Positions 35,224-45,393 of a DNA stretch of 64,000 nucleotides are shown here, one piece after another. The translations under genes were made by a program, and so were the position numbers. Origin of the DNA: Planctomycetota bacterium (GTDB lineage Bacteria > Planctomycetota > Brocadiia > SM23-32 > JAKLEA01); the NCBI GenBank assembly GCA_022711755.1, contig JAKLEA010000003.1, forward strand, positions 186,001 through 250,000, read 5' to 3'. The notes under the pieces were generated by a model. It was not told the origin of the DNA, searched no databases, and worked only from the letters and a program-made list of their open reading frames with translations. How positions within the stretch are numbered: the first letter of the stretch is position 1; the number at the start of each line of letters is the position of its first letter.

Positions 35224-37182
35224 ATGGCCATTTCAAACGGACAGGAAAATCGTCTGATCCCGCTGATTATTCTTACCATGGGGATAGCGTGCGGAATTGT
35301 TGCTTCCGCCGAACCACCGATGGACGTCCAGTATCCTGACTGGACCTTCGCTGGCGTCCCCGGCGGCATACCGAAGGCCGTCAAAACGATCCCGGCCCGC
35401 AATTTCGGCGCGATACCGGACGACGATAAGGACGACGGTCCGGCGCTGACGGCCGCGGCGGCGGATGTCGTTGCGCGCACCCGTTTTGTAAAAGGCTCCG
35501 GGCCAACAGTCATATTGCTCGAGGCCGGGACCTACCATCTAGACACAATCGTCCAGGTCGCCGGCAGCGGTGTCGTCTTCCGCGGCGACGGGCCTGACAA
35601 GACGCAAATCATCGTCCGCTACAAACCTGACGGAATCCGCTTCTTTGCTCCCGCCGACGGCGAGAGGGCCAAAGGCCTACTGCCGATTGAAGTTCACTTC
35701 ACCCCCGACGCTTTTCGGAAACTGGCGATATATTTCGATGACCGCAGTATCAGCGAAATTGAACTGGCGGCAGACAGCATACAGCGGATCGAGTCCAACA
35801 TGCTGCGCTTCAACCATCGGCATGTCGAGCCTCTGGATGGCGTGAAACCGGGCAGGCACATGTTGAAAGCCATCGGAGAACTCAAGAAAGGCGGAAGCGT
35901 TGAGTCGGCGCGCAGTGTGATTGTGGAAGCGACTCCGGCAAATACGCCTGTCGCAACGCGTTCGCCGATATACATCGGCGCATTTACGTTCATGGGGGCT
36001 GCCGAATCTGTCGCTTGGCTGCTTGCCCAGGACGCAGTCGCCGGAAGCCGGACGCTGAAGCTCGCGCCGGGCCACCGGCTGAAGAAGGGTGACAGATTCA
36101 GGCTGATCGCGCCACGCACGCCGCGATGGGACAAGGAGGTCGGCAACAAGTGCGGATGGGGCGCATACCGGATGGCTTTCCTTGAGGCGATTGAGGTCAA
36201 GGGCGAAGAAATAACGTTGAATCAACCACTTCGCATTGACTTCCCGGTTGTTGACGGCAGCCACGCTGTTCGGATGCTTCCCGTGGAGCAATGCGGCGTG
36301 GAGGACCTCAGCATCCGGCACGAGGAGAAGCTCTGGCTCAGCAGCGTGATGTTCGCCGACGCGTGGAACTGCTGGGCACGGAAGGTTCACGTCAAGACGA
36401 CCGGGCGATTCCCGGTCTACGCCTGTAACGCGCGCGGGATCGAGATTCGTGATTGCGTCTTTGACGACGCGTGGCACAAGGGCGGCGGGGGAACAGGATA
36501 CGTCGGCTTTGCATTCGTATCGGACTGCCTGATGGAGAACGTGACAACCTACCGGATGCGTCACGCTCCGCTGTTCGAGTGGGCTGCCAATGGCTGCGTC
36601 GTCCGATCAAGCGTCTTCAATGAGAGCGACGCGCAGTTTCACAGCGGATGGACGCACAACAACCTGATCGAGCAGTGCGTGATCAACTCCGTCTTCGGCA
36701 ACGGCGGATACGGACATGGGGCGTGGGCCAGCCATACGGGCGACAAAACGCACGGCCCGACCGGTCCGCGCAACGTCCTTCACAACAATCGCATCACCGG
36801 CGAATGGGACGGCATCTGGCTGGGCGGCACCGGCGGGAACTGGATAATCCAGTACAACCGCATCGAATCCAGAACGGGCTTCGGAATCCGCATTGTTGAT
36901 CCGTGCAAGGGGCATCTGATCAGGAAAAACGTCTTCGTATTGCACAACAGCCGGCGCAGCGCGATTTATCTTGACTCTCCGAAAACCAGCGGAATCACAG
37001 TTACCGACAACCTGATTTTCGGCGGCACGAATCTGATTGGCGCGGGCGCGGCCTCGGACCTTATCTTCGATAAGAATGTGAAACTGCCGATAGAGAAGGC
37101 GGGCGATTCGCAACCTCACTGCCCGGTTCCATCGCTCTTCCTGAGGCAAAGGGATGATCGGAAGAATGACGCGGGTAATTGA
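35224..37182 (+). CDS. Exported right-handed parallel beta-helix (pectate lyase-like) protein
   Basis: About 652 residues. A signal peptide (RLIPLIILTMGIACGIVASA) is followed by ARNFGAIPDDDKDDGPALTAAA, the typical start of pectate-lyase-superfamily helices. Later coils include NCWARKVHVKTTG, CVFDDAWHKGGGGTGYVGFAF, NNRITGEWDGIWLGGTGGNW and IQYNRIESRTGFGIRI. It probably binds or cleaves acidic polysaccharide outside the cell. The specific activity is unknown. I start at 35224 so that the signal peptide lies at the N-terminus; ATG 35203 and GTG 35128 are in-frame alternatives. It overlaps the next gene by 29 bases. Confidence 0.8.
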   Translation: MAISNGQENRLIPLIILTMGIACGIVASAEPPMDVQYPDWTFAGVPGGIPKAVKTIPARNFGAIPDDDKDDGPALTAAAADVVARTRFVKGSGPTVILLEAGTYHLDTIVQVAGSGVVFRGDGPDKTQIIVRYKPDGIRFFAPADGERAKGLLPIEVHFTPDAFRKLAIYFDDRSISEIELAADSIQRIESNMLRFNHRHVEPLDGVKPGRHMLKAIGELKKGGSVESARSVIVEATPANTPVATRSPIYIGAFTFMGAAESVAWLLAQDAVAGSRTLKLAPGHRLKKGDRFRLIAPRTPRWDKEVGNKCGWGAYRMAFLEAIEVKGEEITLNQPLRIDFPVVDGSHAVRMLPVEQCGVEDLSIRHEEKLWLSSVMFADAWNCWARKVHVKTTGRFPVYACNARGIEIRDCVFDDAWHKGGGGTGYVGFAFVSDCLMENVTTYRMRHAPLFEWAANGCVVRSSVFNESDAQFHSGWTHNNLIEQCVINSVFGNGGYGHGAWASHTGDKTHGPTGPRNVLHNNRITGEWDGIWLGGTGGNWIIQYNRIESRTGFGIRIVDPCKGHLIRKNVFVLHNSRRSAIYLDSPKTSGITVTDNLIFGGTNLIGAGAASDLIFDKNVKLPIEKAGDSQPHCPVPSLFLRQRDDRKNDAGN

Positions 37183-38440
37183 GAGAACGACTCCGCATAT
37201 GGTACGCCGCGCAGCGGCATGTTTCGCTGCCGCGGCCTTTCTCCCGGTTGTAGTATTACCATGTGTTGCTTCCGGGGAGAGGCGGATCGCAGGCGCCGCC
37301 CGCCCCGTCCGTATCGCTGAATGTGAATCGTGGGTCAGCCCTTATTGGGGGTACAACACGCCCAAGATCGTCTTCGACGGGAGAACATTTTTCACGGCCG
37401 GGCTGTCCGGAATGAAGCCGGACGAAGCGGAGGGGATTGTCTACCATTCAGAGGGCACGGAATGGCGGAAGGTCGTCCGACTGCCGGGAATTTACCAGCC
37501 GGCGACACTGGCGCTTGACGCGGAAAGACGACTGTTAATCGCCTACACCCGCCAGATGAAGCCGGTAAGTCTGTTGCGCGCCCGCACGCCCGGACCATGC
37601 GCCGGATTTGACGAACTGCCGCATCCGCCAGGAATGGAGAACGGATACTATATCGGCGTCGCGTCCGGGGTCGGATGTATTTATATGGCGTGGCTGACTG
37701 CTCCGGATTATTCGATGTATTTCAGCCGTTTGGACCTTGCCGCCATGGCATGGGCAAAACCTGTGCTGCTTTCTCATGGCCGGGTCGAGCGAAAGCCTAA
37801 GACGGCATGGACGTATCCCATAATAATACCGGATGGCGGGCGCGTTCACTTCGTCGCGTCAAACTCTCCGGACGGGGGGGAGGGCAACACATACAATGAG
37901 GTCAGATACCTCCTTTTACGCGAATATAACGGCAATCCTGAAGTTAATGAAGTTGTCGCAGACACGCCGATGGGGCACAACTCCTACGCCACCGACGCCG
38001 CGGTTGACGCATCCGGGCGGGTTCATATTGTCTATATGTGGAACAACCGCGCGTACGGCGAGCCGTTGCCGCCCGCCGCTCCGGAGGCGGGGACTTATCA
38101 CTCCTGGCGCGATCCGGCAACCGGTAAATGGACGCGCTCCCGGATCGGCCCCGCGGGGATTACCGGATTTCACGTTAGCGGAAACGTGCTCACCGCTGTG
38201 ATGTCCAGCGGCGGGAGCCTGAGTTCCGCTAAATGGTCGGAATCGGAGGGCGTGTGGACCGCATGGGAGAAGATGATAGAGACCGGGCGGCTGCCAGGCC
38301 CTCCAGGATTCATGGACGTCCTGACGCGCTGGAGCGGAAGCGCCGTCGGCGACTCGCCTTTTATAGTGTTTGATACGCTGATTCCGGCTGATGGCGGGAA
38401 ACCGTCAAAACGAACTCTTTGGGCGTTCATGCCAGAATGA
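37154..38440 (+). CDS. Exported BNR/sialidase-like propeller protein
   Basis: 428 residues. After a signal peptide (AAACFAAAAFLPVVVLPCVA) come repeats with PKIVFDGRTFFTAG, YHSEGTEWRKVVRLPGIY, DAAVDASGRVHIVYMWNNR and TYHSWRDPATGKWTRSRIG. These match BNR-type propeller strands and the WY-rich style of BNR-4 proteins. No sialidase Arg triad can be assigned. Together with the upstream beta-helix gene it probably targets one polysaccharide. The ATG at 37154 has AAGGG just before it; an ATG at 37199 gives a shorter, cleaner signal peptide. Confidence 0.7.
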   Translation: MIGRMTRVIERTTPHMVRRAAACFAAAAFLPVVVLPCVASGERRIAGAARPVRIAECESWVSPYWGYNTPKIVFDGRTFFTAGLSGMKPDEAEGIVYHSEGTEWRKVVRLPGIYQPATLALDAERRLLIAYTRQMKPVSLLRARTPGPCAGFDELPHPPGMENGYYIGVASGVGCIYMAWLTAPDYSMYFSRLDLAAMAWAKPVLLSHGRVERKPKTAWTYPIIIPDGGRVHFVASNSPDGGEGNTYNEVRYLLLREYNGNPEVNEVVADTPMGHNSYATDAAVDASGRVHIVYMWNNRAYGEPLPPAAPEAGTYHSWRDPATGKWTRSRIGPAGITGFHVSGNVLTAVMSSGGSLSSAKWSESEGVWTAWEKMIETGRLPGPPGFMDVLTRWSGSAVGDSPFIVFDTLIPADGGKPSKRTLWAFMPE

Positions 38441-38466
38441 CGCGATATTCGATGTGTTTATCAGCT

Positions 38467-39315
38467 TCAGATTTTCAGCGCAGCCGCTAATTTCCCCGCC
38501 AGCTCCTCAGCAAGCGCCGACGCCGCCCCGCCCGGCAGCGACGGCTCGGCGGTTTCGATCAGCTTGTGCGCGGTTGATTTCAGCGATGCCTCCACCCCTG
38601 ACTCTTTTTTCCCTGCAAGCGCGGCCAGATCAACCGAACGCAACAGCGCCCTGTAGACGTCCGCCCGAGCCTTCTGATACTTGTCCCGATCCGAGCCGGC
38701 CACAGCAGGAACATCCCCGAATGCGATGTCGCTCTGTTCGTTGTCCACCGGCAGCAGCAGCGCCAACATGCGCGTTTCAGCCAGGGCCGTTCGGCTGCCG
38801 AGATTTTCCAGCGCCTCGCGCTCTGGGACTCCGGCCTTAAGCTCCAGCCGGACTATGAGCAATTCTTCGGCCAGATCCCTGGACAGCGTCCCGGCCGTCT
38901 CAATCGCGGAATCCAGCGCCGTGGCCAACGAACCGTTTTGAAGAACGTTCGCGCTGAACCGGTCGAGAACATCAGGAAGCGCGTTGACCATTGCCCGCTG
39001 TCTTGCATTGCGACGGGAAATGAGCCAGAAATCCGGCGCGCGAAATCCTACCAGCGTCAGGAGCATAAGCAGCAGGAGAGTATCCTGGAACGACCAGATG
39101 CCGGCGCGCGAAAAACACTGTGAAGTAAGCAGGCAGGCCATAAGCGCCCCGACCAGCGCGGCCACAGCGCGGAGCGTGTTGTACCGTGTCCTGGCCTCCA
39201 ACCCCCTCATTCCGGCGGCGGCGAGTTTTCCGTCCAGCGGCTCCTTCCGCGCGCTGATGACAATAAGCGTGGAAACACAGGCGACTCCTATTGCCAGAAA
39301 GAGAGTAATGGACAT
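38467..39315 (-). CDS. TadC-like half fused to a CpaF N-terminal-like segment
   Basis: About 282 residues. N-terminal membrane segments (ITLFLAIGVACVSTLIVIS, VAALVGALMACLLTS and a third near LLLLMLLTLVGF) and ALPDVLDRFSANVLQNGSLATALDSA match the first part of TadC/T2SSF pilus inner-membrane proteins. The usual second half with two further membrane segments is absent. From about residue 212 the sequence (KYQKARADVYRALLRSVDL, KSTAHKLIE and LAEELAGKL) reads like the N-terminal domain of the Tad ATPase CpaF, and it stops before the ATPase core. It looks like a fused, truncated relic or a regulator. GGGAG precedes the ATG. Confidence 0.55.
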   Translation of the reverse strand: MSITLFLAIGVACVSTLIVISARKEPLDGKLAAAGMRGLEARTRYNTLRAVAALVGALMACLLTSQCFSRAGIWSFQDTLLLLMLLTLVGFRAPDFWLISRRNARQRAMVNALPDVLDRFSANVLQNGSLATALDSAIETAGTLSRDLAEELLIVRLELKAGVPEREALENLGSRTALAETRMLALLLPVDNEQSDIAFGDVPAVAGSDRDKYQKARADVYRALLRSVDLAALAGKKESGVEASLKSTAHKLIETAEPSLPGGAASALAEELAGKLAAALKI

Positions 39316-39572
39316 TGCGATGCTCCCCATATTCGCGTTCCGAACATGCTCTGGGCCATGGGCCGCGTTTGCGTTGGCGGCAACTCCGGATAATGGTATT
39401 TACGCCCATGCGTCATGTCAAAGACATTCCATAAGGGCGACGTCGCGGAGCATTCTTAAGCGGCTATCCGCTCCCATGGCCGGCGTCTGCCCGGTAACGA
39501 ATAACTTGCTGTCTCTGCGCCCGGCGCGCATCAAACCCCCAAAAGGTCAACGGACCGCGTGATAATTATAGC

Positions 39573-39589
39573 GCAGCCGTCCCGGCTGC
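39573..39589. repeat. Short GC hairpin GCAGCCG-TCC-CGGCTGC
   Basis: A perfect 7-base stem with a 3-base loop in the divergent region. On the minus strand it is followed by GCTATAATTATC, so it could overlap a minus-strand promoter; no clear -35 exists. Confidence 0.35.
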
Positions 39590-39667
39590 AAGGAAAGCGC
39601 CCAGGCGAGATGCCTGCGCCAGAACTCAAACCAGTCATTGACGCCTCCTTCAAACCGTGACTTTGAA

Positions 39668-39695
39668 TTGACTGCCGCTCTGCGCCATATATAAT
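39668..39695 (+). promoter_or_regulatory. Strong sigma70-type promoter of the ROK-lepA operon
   Basis: TTGACT (39668-39673), a 16-base spacer and a consensus TATAAT (39690-39695). It lies about 60 bases before the ROK kinase ATG. Confidence 0.7.
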
Positions 39696-39753
39696 ATTTG
39701 CTTCCTCAGCCATTTCATGATTTCGTTATGGCGGCAGGTTTGGAGCGACTGAC

Positions 39754-40716
39754 ATGAGCAAAAAAGCAATCGGAATTGACCTGGGCGGGACGAACATAAA
39801 GTCCGGCGTGATGGACTCATCCGGCAACGTGCTGGCAAAAATGTCCTCCCCCACGCCGCCGGGCAGGGGCGTTGACGAGGTTGTTGACGCGATCTGCAAG
39901 GCGATGGAGGACATAAGCCACAAGGCCGGGATCGGGATGCGCGAAGTCGCCGGCGTCGGAATCGGCGCCCCCGGCGCGATGGACCTGACGCAGGGCATCA
40001 TCCACATCTCGCCGAATTTCCCCGGATGGATCGAGGTCCCCTTCCTGGAAAAACTCAAGCGCAAGATCAGTATCGAATGCGTCCTGGAGAACGACGCGAA
40101 CGCCGCCGCGCTGGGCGAGGCGTGGGCCGGCGCCGGCAAGGGGGCGCACTCAGTCGCGCTGCTGACGCTGGGAACCGGGGTCGGCGGCGGGGTCGTGTTC
40201 AAGGGCAAGCCGTTCCACGGTTTCACGGACGTTGGCCCGGAACTCGGCCACATGATCCTGGACTACAACGGACGCCTCTGCGGATGCGGCAACAAGGGCT
40301 GCCTGGAGGCCTATGCCTCCGCGACCGCCATGGTGCTGCGCATGAAGGAGTCCATCCAACTTGGCCGGGACAGCATCCTGAAGAACAAGCTTGAAACGCT
40401 GACGGCAAAGGATATTTACGACGCAGCGGTCGCCGGAGACGCGGCGGCGAAGGAAAACATGGAGATGACCGGTGTCTATCTGGGCATCGGCATAACGAGC
40501 ATTCTGCACGCCTTCAATCCGGAGATCATGCTGCTTGCGGGGGGCGTGACGGCCGCCGGCGAGATGCTGCTGGAGCCGATACGCCGCACCGTCATGTCGC
40601 GGGGGATGAAGGCGAGCTGGGATAGAACCGCTATCAGGATAGCAGCCCTGGGAGGGGATGCCGGCCTGATCGGAGCCGCCGGATGTCTTTTCGAGAAACT
40701 CGGAATTTCTGCATAA
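39754..40716 (+). CDS. ROK-family sugar kinase (glucokinase-like)
   Basis: 320 residues. The N-terminal phosphate motif is [15 protein letters not shown], with [31 protein letters not shown] and [15 protein letters not shown] following in ROK order. The zinc-binding [14 protein letters not shown] is intact. It phosphorylates glucose or a related hexose with ATP in the cytoplasm. The sugar cannot be settled from sequence alone, but the pattern is glucokinase-like. Its 3' end overlaps the lepA start by 34 bases. Confidence 0.92.
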   Translation: MSKKAIGIDLGGTNIKSGVMDSSGNVLAKMSSPTPPGRGVDEVVDAICKAMEDISHKAGIGMREVAGVGIGAPGAMDLTQGIIHISPNFPGWIEVPFLEKLKRKISIECVLENDANAAALGEAWAGAGKGAHSVALLTLGTGVGGGVVFKGKPFHGFTDVGPELGHMILDYNGRLCGCGNKGCLEAYASATAMVLRMKESIQLGRDSILKNKLETLTAKDIYDAAVAGDAAAKENMEMTGVYLGIGITSILHAFNPEIMLLAGGVTAAGEMLLEPIRRTVMSRGMKASWDRTAIRIAALGGDAGLIGAAGCLFEKLGISA

Positions 40717-42488
40717 TAGCCCACGTGGACCACGGAAAGTCCACGCTGGCGGATCGTTTCCTTCTTCGCACCGGAGCAATATGCGAGCGGGAGTTCCGCG
40801 CCCAGGTCCTGGACGACATGGACCTCGAGCGCGAGCGCGGAATCACCATCAAATCCAGCGCAGTAACGCTCAATTACAAACGCGGCGACACAACCTACAA
40901 GCTCAACCTTATTGACACCCCCGGACACGTTGACTTCAACTACGAGGTGGTGCGCAGTCTCAGAGCCTGCGAAGGAGCGCTGCTGCTCGTGGACGCCGCC
41001 CAGGGCGTCGAGGCCCAGACCGTCGCCAACACCTATCTCGCCCTGGAATGCAATCTCGAGATCATCCCCGTCATCTCCAAGATTGACCTGGCATCTGCGC
41101 GGCCGGACGAGGTTGCGGCGGAAATCACCGCCTCCCTGGGCATCAGCACGGACGAGGTATACAAGGTCAGCGCCAAGGAATCCACCGGGATTGACGAGGT
41201 TCTCAACGCGATCATTGACCGCATCCCCCATCCGTCCGGCAATATTGACGCCCCGCTGCGCGCGCTGATCTTCGATTCCAAATACGACGACTATCGCGGC
41301 GTGATCGTCTACGTCCGGATAGTGGACGGGCGCGTTAAGCGCGGGGACATGATCCGCATGATGCACACCGGCAACGTCTTCGAGGTGCAGGAGGTCGGGA
41401 TTTTCTGCCCGGGGATGACGGCGCGGGGCGAACTCGCCGTCGGCGACGTTGGCTACCTGAACGCAACCATCAGGACGGTCCAGGACATCAAGATCGGCGA
41501 CACTGTCGGGCCGGGAACCGATGAGAAGATAGAGCCTCTTCCCGGATATCGCGACCCGCTGCCGATGGTCTATTGCGGCCTGTATCCGCAGGAGAACAAC
41601 GAATTCGGGGACCTTCGCGACGCGCTCCAGAAGCTGGCGCTGAACGATTCCTCCCTCGTCTTCGAGCCTGAGACGTCTCAGGCCCTGGGCATGGGCTTTC
41701 GTTGCGGATTCCTGGGCCTGCTGCACATGGAGATCGTCCAGGAGCGTCTGGAGCGCGAAAGCCACATTGACCTGGTCCAGACCGCCCCGAACGTCACCTA
41801 CGAAATCCTTCTGACCAACGGCGAGATTCTAAGGGTTGACAGTCCGGAGAAGGTCCCCACTCCGGACAAGATAGAGGAGTTCCGGGAGCCGGTCGTCAGG
41901 GGCAGCATCATCATGCCAAGCGAGTACATCGGCCCGATCATGCAACTGGCCGAAGACCGGAGGGGAAAGTATCTCACCACAGAATACCTGACGCCCACGC
42001 GCGTCATCCTGACGTATGAACTGCCGCTGGCGGAGATCATTTACGATTTCTACGACAAGTTGAAATCGCTGAGCCGGGGATACGCCACGCTGGATTACGA
42101 TTTTGTCGGTTTCAAGGCTGGGGACCTTGTGAAGGTTGACATATTGATCAACAGTAAGCCGCTCGACGCGCTTAGCATCATATGCCACCGGGAACAGGCC
42201 GAAAGGCGCGGCAGGCGGCTGGCCTTGCGCCTCCGCAAGGAAATCCCGCGCCACCTCTTTGAAATACCGATCCAGGCAGCGCTTGGAAGCCGCGTCATAG
42301 CCCGCGAGACTATCAAGGCGACCCGCAAGGACGTCACCGCCAAGTGCTACGGCGGTGACATCACCCGGAAGCGGAAACTGCTGGAGAAGCAGAAAGAGGG
42401 AAAGAAGCGCATGAAATCAGTCGGCAGCGTCGAGATCCCCCAAGAAGCCTTCCTTTCCATTCTTCAGGAGCGGGACACGGAGAAGTGA
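40683..42488 (+). CDS. lepA: Elongation factor 4
   Basis: 601 residues. [20 protein letters not shown] (G1), [13 protein letters not shown] (G2), [12 protein letters not shown] (G3) and [10 protein letters not shown] (G4) give the GTPase domain. [20 protein letters not shown] is typical of LepA, and a complete C-terminal domain ends [17 protein letters not shown]. It acts on ribosomes as a translation or assembly factor. The start lies inside the ROK gene but fits the family N-terminus, with GGAG 7 bases upstream. Its stop overlaps the GTG of the next gene by four bases. Confidence 0.97.
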   Translation: MSFRETRNFCIIAHVDHGKSTLADRFLLRTGAICEREFRAQVLDDMDLERERGITIKSSAVTLNYKRGDTTYKLNLIDTPGHVDFNYEVVRSLRACEGALLLVDAAQGVEAQTVANTYLALECNLEIIPVISKIDLASARPDEVAAEITASLGISTDEVYKVSAKESTGIDEVLNAIIDRIPHPSGNIDAPLRALIFDSKYDDYRGVIVYVRIVDGRVKRGDMIRMMHTGNVFEVQEVGIFCPGMTARGELAVGDVGYLNATIRTVQDIKIGDTVGPGTDEKIEPLPGYRDPLPMVYCGLYPQENNEFGDLRDALQKLALNDSSLVFEPETSQALGMGFRCGFLGLLHMEIVQERLERESHIDLVQTAPNVTYEILLTNGEILRVDSPEKVPTPDKIEEFREPVVRGSIIMPSEYIGPIMQLAEDRRGKYLTTEYLTPTRVILTYELPLAEIIYDFYDKLKSLSRGYATLDYDFVGFKAGDLVKVDILINSKPLDALSIICHREQAERRGRRLALRLRKEIPRHLFEIPIQAALGSRVIARETIKATRKDVTAKCYGGDITRKRKLLEKQKEGKKRMKSVGSVEIPQEAFLSILQERDTEK

Positions 42489-44806
42489 CAGAAGAATCCG
42501 GCACAGACAACGACCCAGATGCGCAGCAACGGCTTGAAGAACTGAAATTCTGGTTCTCAGACGAAACGCCGGAAGAACTTAAGGCCGCCCTTCAGAAACG
42601 CGGGCTCCCGTCCGCAGAAACCATAATAAATGTTCAGACCGACCTGACCCCGGACGGAGCCTATGGAAAAGGCTGGATAGTTCTGTTCAAAGACGCGGTG
42701 GTTGTGGCGCACGCCGCCGGGGCTGATTGCGAGATATCGGATTTCTTCAGGTTTGAGGATATCACCGGCCTGGAGGCCGTCATGGCCGTCGGCGGGGGAA
42801 CGCTGGAGGCGCGCAACGGAGCGCGGCGACGGACCATCCTGCGTTTCTCGAACGCGCGCGCCCGGCCGATAGGGCTTTTCGCCAAGAAATTCCGCGAACT
42901 CAGGGAGACCGGCGTCCTCAAACAAGAGGATGACGACGACGCGCCGAAAAAATGCCCCGATTGCGGGCGCGTGCTGGAAGAGGACAACACGGTCTGCGTG
43001 AAGTGCCTGAAGAAGGGCCACGTGGTCGGGCGCGTGATCGGCTACGCCAAGGGCTTCTGGCCCTACATGGCGATCATGGTGGCCTGCATGATCCTGCAAT
43101 CCCTCGCAGAGGTGCTCGCGCCGCAGATCACACGCACTCTTTACGACGGGATCCTCAGCCCTACGGACAAGCCCGAAGCCTTCACGATGTTGCGATGGGG
43201 AGCGACGCTTGGGATGTCCCCGCTCGTCACCGTCATCGCCGTGATGACCGCCCTTCTTGCACTGGGCGTCGGCTGCGCGATCATCAGCGAATACGCCAGC
43301 ATCTACATGGGAACGACGCTGGTTGACAAGATCAGGCGCGAGCTTTTCGACCACGTTCAGGCGATGGAGATATCCTTCTTCGACAAGTTCCGCACCGGCG
43401 TCCTGATCAGCCGTATTGACAGCGACACGAGAGCATTCGAGCGCCTCCTTACGGAGGTTCTGAAGGATATCGGCCAGGCCAGCGTCATGCTCGTCGTCAT
43501 GGTCGTCATAATGTTCGGGATGAACTGGAAGCTGGCGCTCATCGCCCTCGTGCCCGCGCCTGTGCTGGGGCCTTTGAGCGTCTGGGTCTTCCGCCGCATG
43601 ATGCCGATATGGCACACTCTGCGGGAGCGGCAGGCCAGGCTGACGGCGATACTGAGCGACACCGTGTCGGGCATGAGAGTGGTCAAGGCCTTCGCGCAGG
43701 AGAACCGGGAGATCGCGAGATTCGCCGCCAAAAGCATCGCGGTCAGGGATTCCACGATGAACGTCGAATACAATTTCGCGATCATCTTCCCCATTCTCGG
43801 CCTCATCAGCCAGGTGGGGCGGTTGCTGGTTTATTTCTACGGCGGCTTATCCGTGATGAACGGCAGCCTGACCCCCGGCACACTGATCGCGTTTATCATG
43901 TATACGCACATGTTCTACGGGCCGTTCGAGCGGCTGCTCAGGTCCAACCGCTGGCTCACGCGCACGGCCAGCGCCGCCCAGCGCATATTCGAGATTCTTG
44001 ACCGCGAGCCGGAGACCGATCCCGAAGAAGTCCTTGCCCGGCCGGAGACGATCAAGGGCGAGGTGGAATTCAGGAAGGTCTGGTTCGGCTACGACCCCCT
44101 CAAACCGGTGCTCAAAGGGCTTGACCTGCATGTAAAGCCGGGCGAGATGATCGGCCTCGTGGGTCGCAGCGGCGTCGGCAAGACCACCGTTACGAACCTC
44201 ATATTGAACTTCTACAAGGCTGACGAGGGCGAAATCCTAATTGACGGCATCCCCCTCAACAAGCTCCACCCGGAGGCGCTGAGGAGCCAGATCGGCGTCG
44301 TCCCGCAGGACTGCTATCTCTTCAACGGCACGGTGGCGGAAAACATCGCCTACGCCCACCCGAAGGCGGGACGCGAGGAGATTATAAAGGCCGCAATCGC
44401 CGCCAACGCTCACGATTTCATCATGGAGCTGCCCGACGGCTACGACACCAACGTCGGCGAGCGCGGCGGCCGTCTCTCCATGGGCCAGAGGCAGAGAATC
44501 TCCATCGCCCGGGCCATACTGCACAACCCGCGCATACTGATCCTGGATGAGGCCACCAGCAGCGTAGACACGGACACCGAGAACCTGATTCAGGAGGCGC
44601 TGGCCCGCCTGGTTGAGAACCGCACCACGTTCGCAATCGCGCACAGGCTCTCCACGCTCAAAACCTCCGACAGACTCATCGTCATCAAGGACGGAGAGAT
44701 TGCGGAAATCGGCACGCATGACGAGCTGATCAGCATGAAGGGCGAATACTTCCGGCTCATTGACCTTCAGAGCAAAATGCACCAGTTGGTCGCCGTCGGC
44801 GGCTAG
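42485..44806 (+). CDS. ABC exporter with N-terminal regulatory-like domain and zinc ribbon
   Basis: 773 residues from a GTG overlapping the lepA stop. The first ~155 residues form a beta-rich, PH-like domain. A zinc ribbon, [18 protein letters not shown], follows, and then an exporter domain with six segments and an ATPase. Walker A is [14 protein letters not shown], the signature is [16 protein letters not shown], Walker B is [12 protein letters not shown], and the switch His lies in IAHRLSTL; all are intact. The next gene is DUF1854, and the same pair is known as a cyanophycin-associated ABC/DUF1854 unit in other bacteria. The transported substrate is unknown. Confidence 0.88.
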   Translation: MTEESGTDNDPDAQQRLEELKFWFSDETPEELKAALQKRGLPSAETIINVQTDLTPDGAYGKGWIVLFKDAVVVAHAAGADCEISDFFRFEDITGLEAVMAVGGGTLEARNGARRRTILRFSNARARPIGLFAKKFRELRETGVLKQEDDDDAPKKCPDCGRVLEEDNTVCVKCLKKGHVVGRVIGYAKGFWPYMAIMVACMILQSLAEVLAPQITRTLYDGILSPTDKPEAFTMLRWGATLGMSPLVTVIAVMTALLALGVGCAIISEYASIYMGTTLVDKIRRELFDHVQAMEISFFDKFRTGVLISRIDSDTRAFERLLTEVLKDIGQASVMLVVMVVIMFGMNWKLALIALVPAPVLGPLSVWVFRRMMPIWHTLRERQARLTAILSDTVSGMRVVKAFAQENREIARFAAKSIAVRDSTMNVEYNFAIIFPILGLISQVGRLLVYFYGGLSVMNGSLTPGTLIAFIMYTHMFYGPFERLLRSNRWLTRTASAAQRIFEILDREPETDPEEVLARPETIKGEVEFRKVWFGYDPLKPVLKGLDLHVKPGEMIGLVGRSGVGKTTVTNLILNFYKADEGEILIDGIPLNKLHPEALRSQIGVVPQDCYLFNGTVAENIAYAHPKAGREEIIKAAIAANAHDFIMELPDGYDTNVGERGGRLSMGQRQRISIARAILHNPRILILDEATSSVDTDTENLIQEALARLVENRTTFAIAHRLSTLKTSDRLIVIKDGEIAEIGTHDELISMKGEYFRLIDLQSKMHQLVAVGG

Positions 44807-44820
44807 CCGGACAAGAAACG

Positions 44821-45375
44821 ATGAAAGACGAAGCGAAACGAGAACCGACCCGCAAACAAATCGCGAGGATCACCCCCGACCCCACCCGCGAGATGCGAAC
44901 TCTCGATCCGGCCATGCTGTCTTTCACAACCGATGAAAACGGCAATCTGCGGCTGGAGATAAGCGGGCATTGCTGCCTCCTTAAAGCGATACCGATTCAG
45001 GCGTTCCCGTTTCAATCTCCCGAAATTTTCATCGAGTTCAGGGATGAGAACATGGCCGGCTACGGTTTCATAGAAAGATTGAGCGGCCTACCGGCGGAAC
45101 AGCAGGCGCTGATTCGCCGCGAGCTTGCCCTGCGCCGCTTCATTCCGACCGTGAAGAAAATCATCACGCTGGATCGAATGCACGGAATGTACGAGTGGGA
45201 CGTGGAGACGGATCGCGGCCCGGCGTCATTCATGGTAAGGGGCAGGCGGGAAAATATCGAAGATATGCCGACCGGGGAGATGATAGTGACGGACACCGGG
45301 GGGAACCGGTATCGCGTCCCGCTTCCCGAAGACCTTGATCCGAAAAGCCGTCGCCAGCTTGAGCGCGTTCTATAA
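44821..45375 (+). CDS. DUF1854-family protein
   Basis: 184 residues. The family pattern is seen in LRLEISGHCCLLKAIPIQAFPFQ, FIEFRDENMAGYGFIE, RFIPTVKKIITLDRMHGMYEWDVETDRGP and ENIEDMPTGEMIVTD. DUF1854 proteins are usually encoded beside a fused ABC exporter, as here, sometimes near cyanophycin synthetase; no cyanophycin gene is present in this window. It is probably an accessory factor for the exporter. It starts 14 bases after the exporter gene. Confidence 0.85.
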   Translation: MKDEAKREPTRKQIARITPDPTREMRTLDPAMLSFTTDENGNLRLEISGHCCLLKAIPIQAFPFQSPEIFIEFRDENMAGYGFIERLSGLPAEQQALIRRELALRRFIPTVKKIITLDRMHGMYEWDVETDRGPASFMVRGRRENIEDMPTGEMIVTDTGGNRYRVPLPEDLDPKSRRQLERVL

Positions 45376-45393
45376 TTTGCGGCATTGCCCAGC

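Larger units (their letters stand above)
39316..39753. other. Divergent intergenic region
   Basis: About 440 bases between the TadC-like gene and the ROK operon. It contains a strong + strand promoter and a 7-3-7 hairpin (39573-39589). A 35-codon minus-strand ORF (39531-39638) has a good GGAGG but no recognisable product. No RNA gene was seen. Confidence 0.45.

Noticed and set aside
40476..41765. Long antisense ORF opposite the ROK kinase and lepA
   Set aside because: lepA in this stretch is unmistakable; the antisense frame shows no motif.
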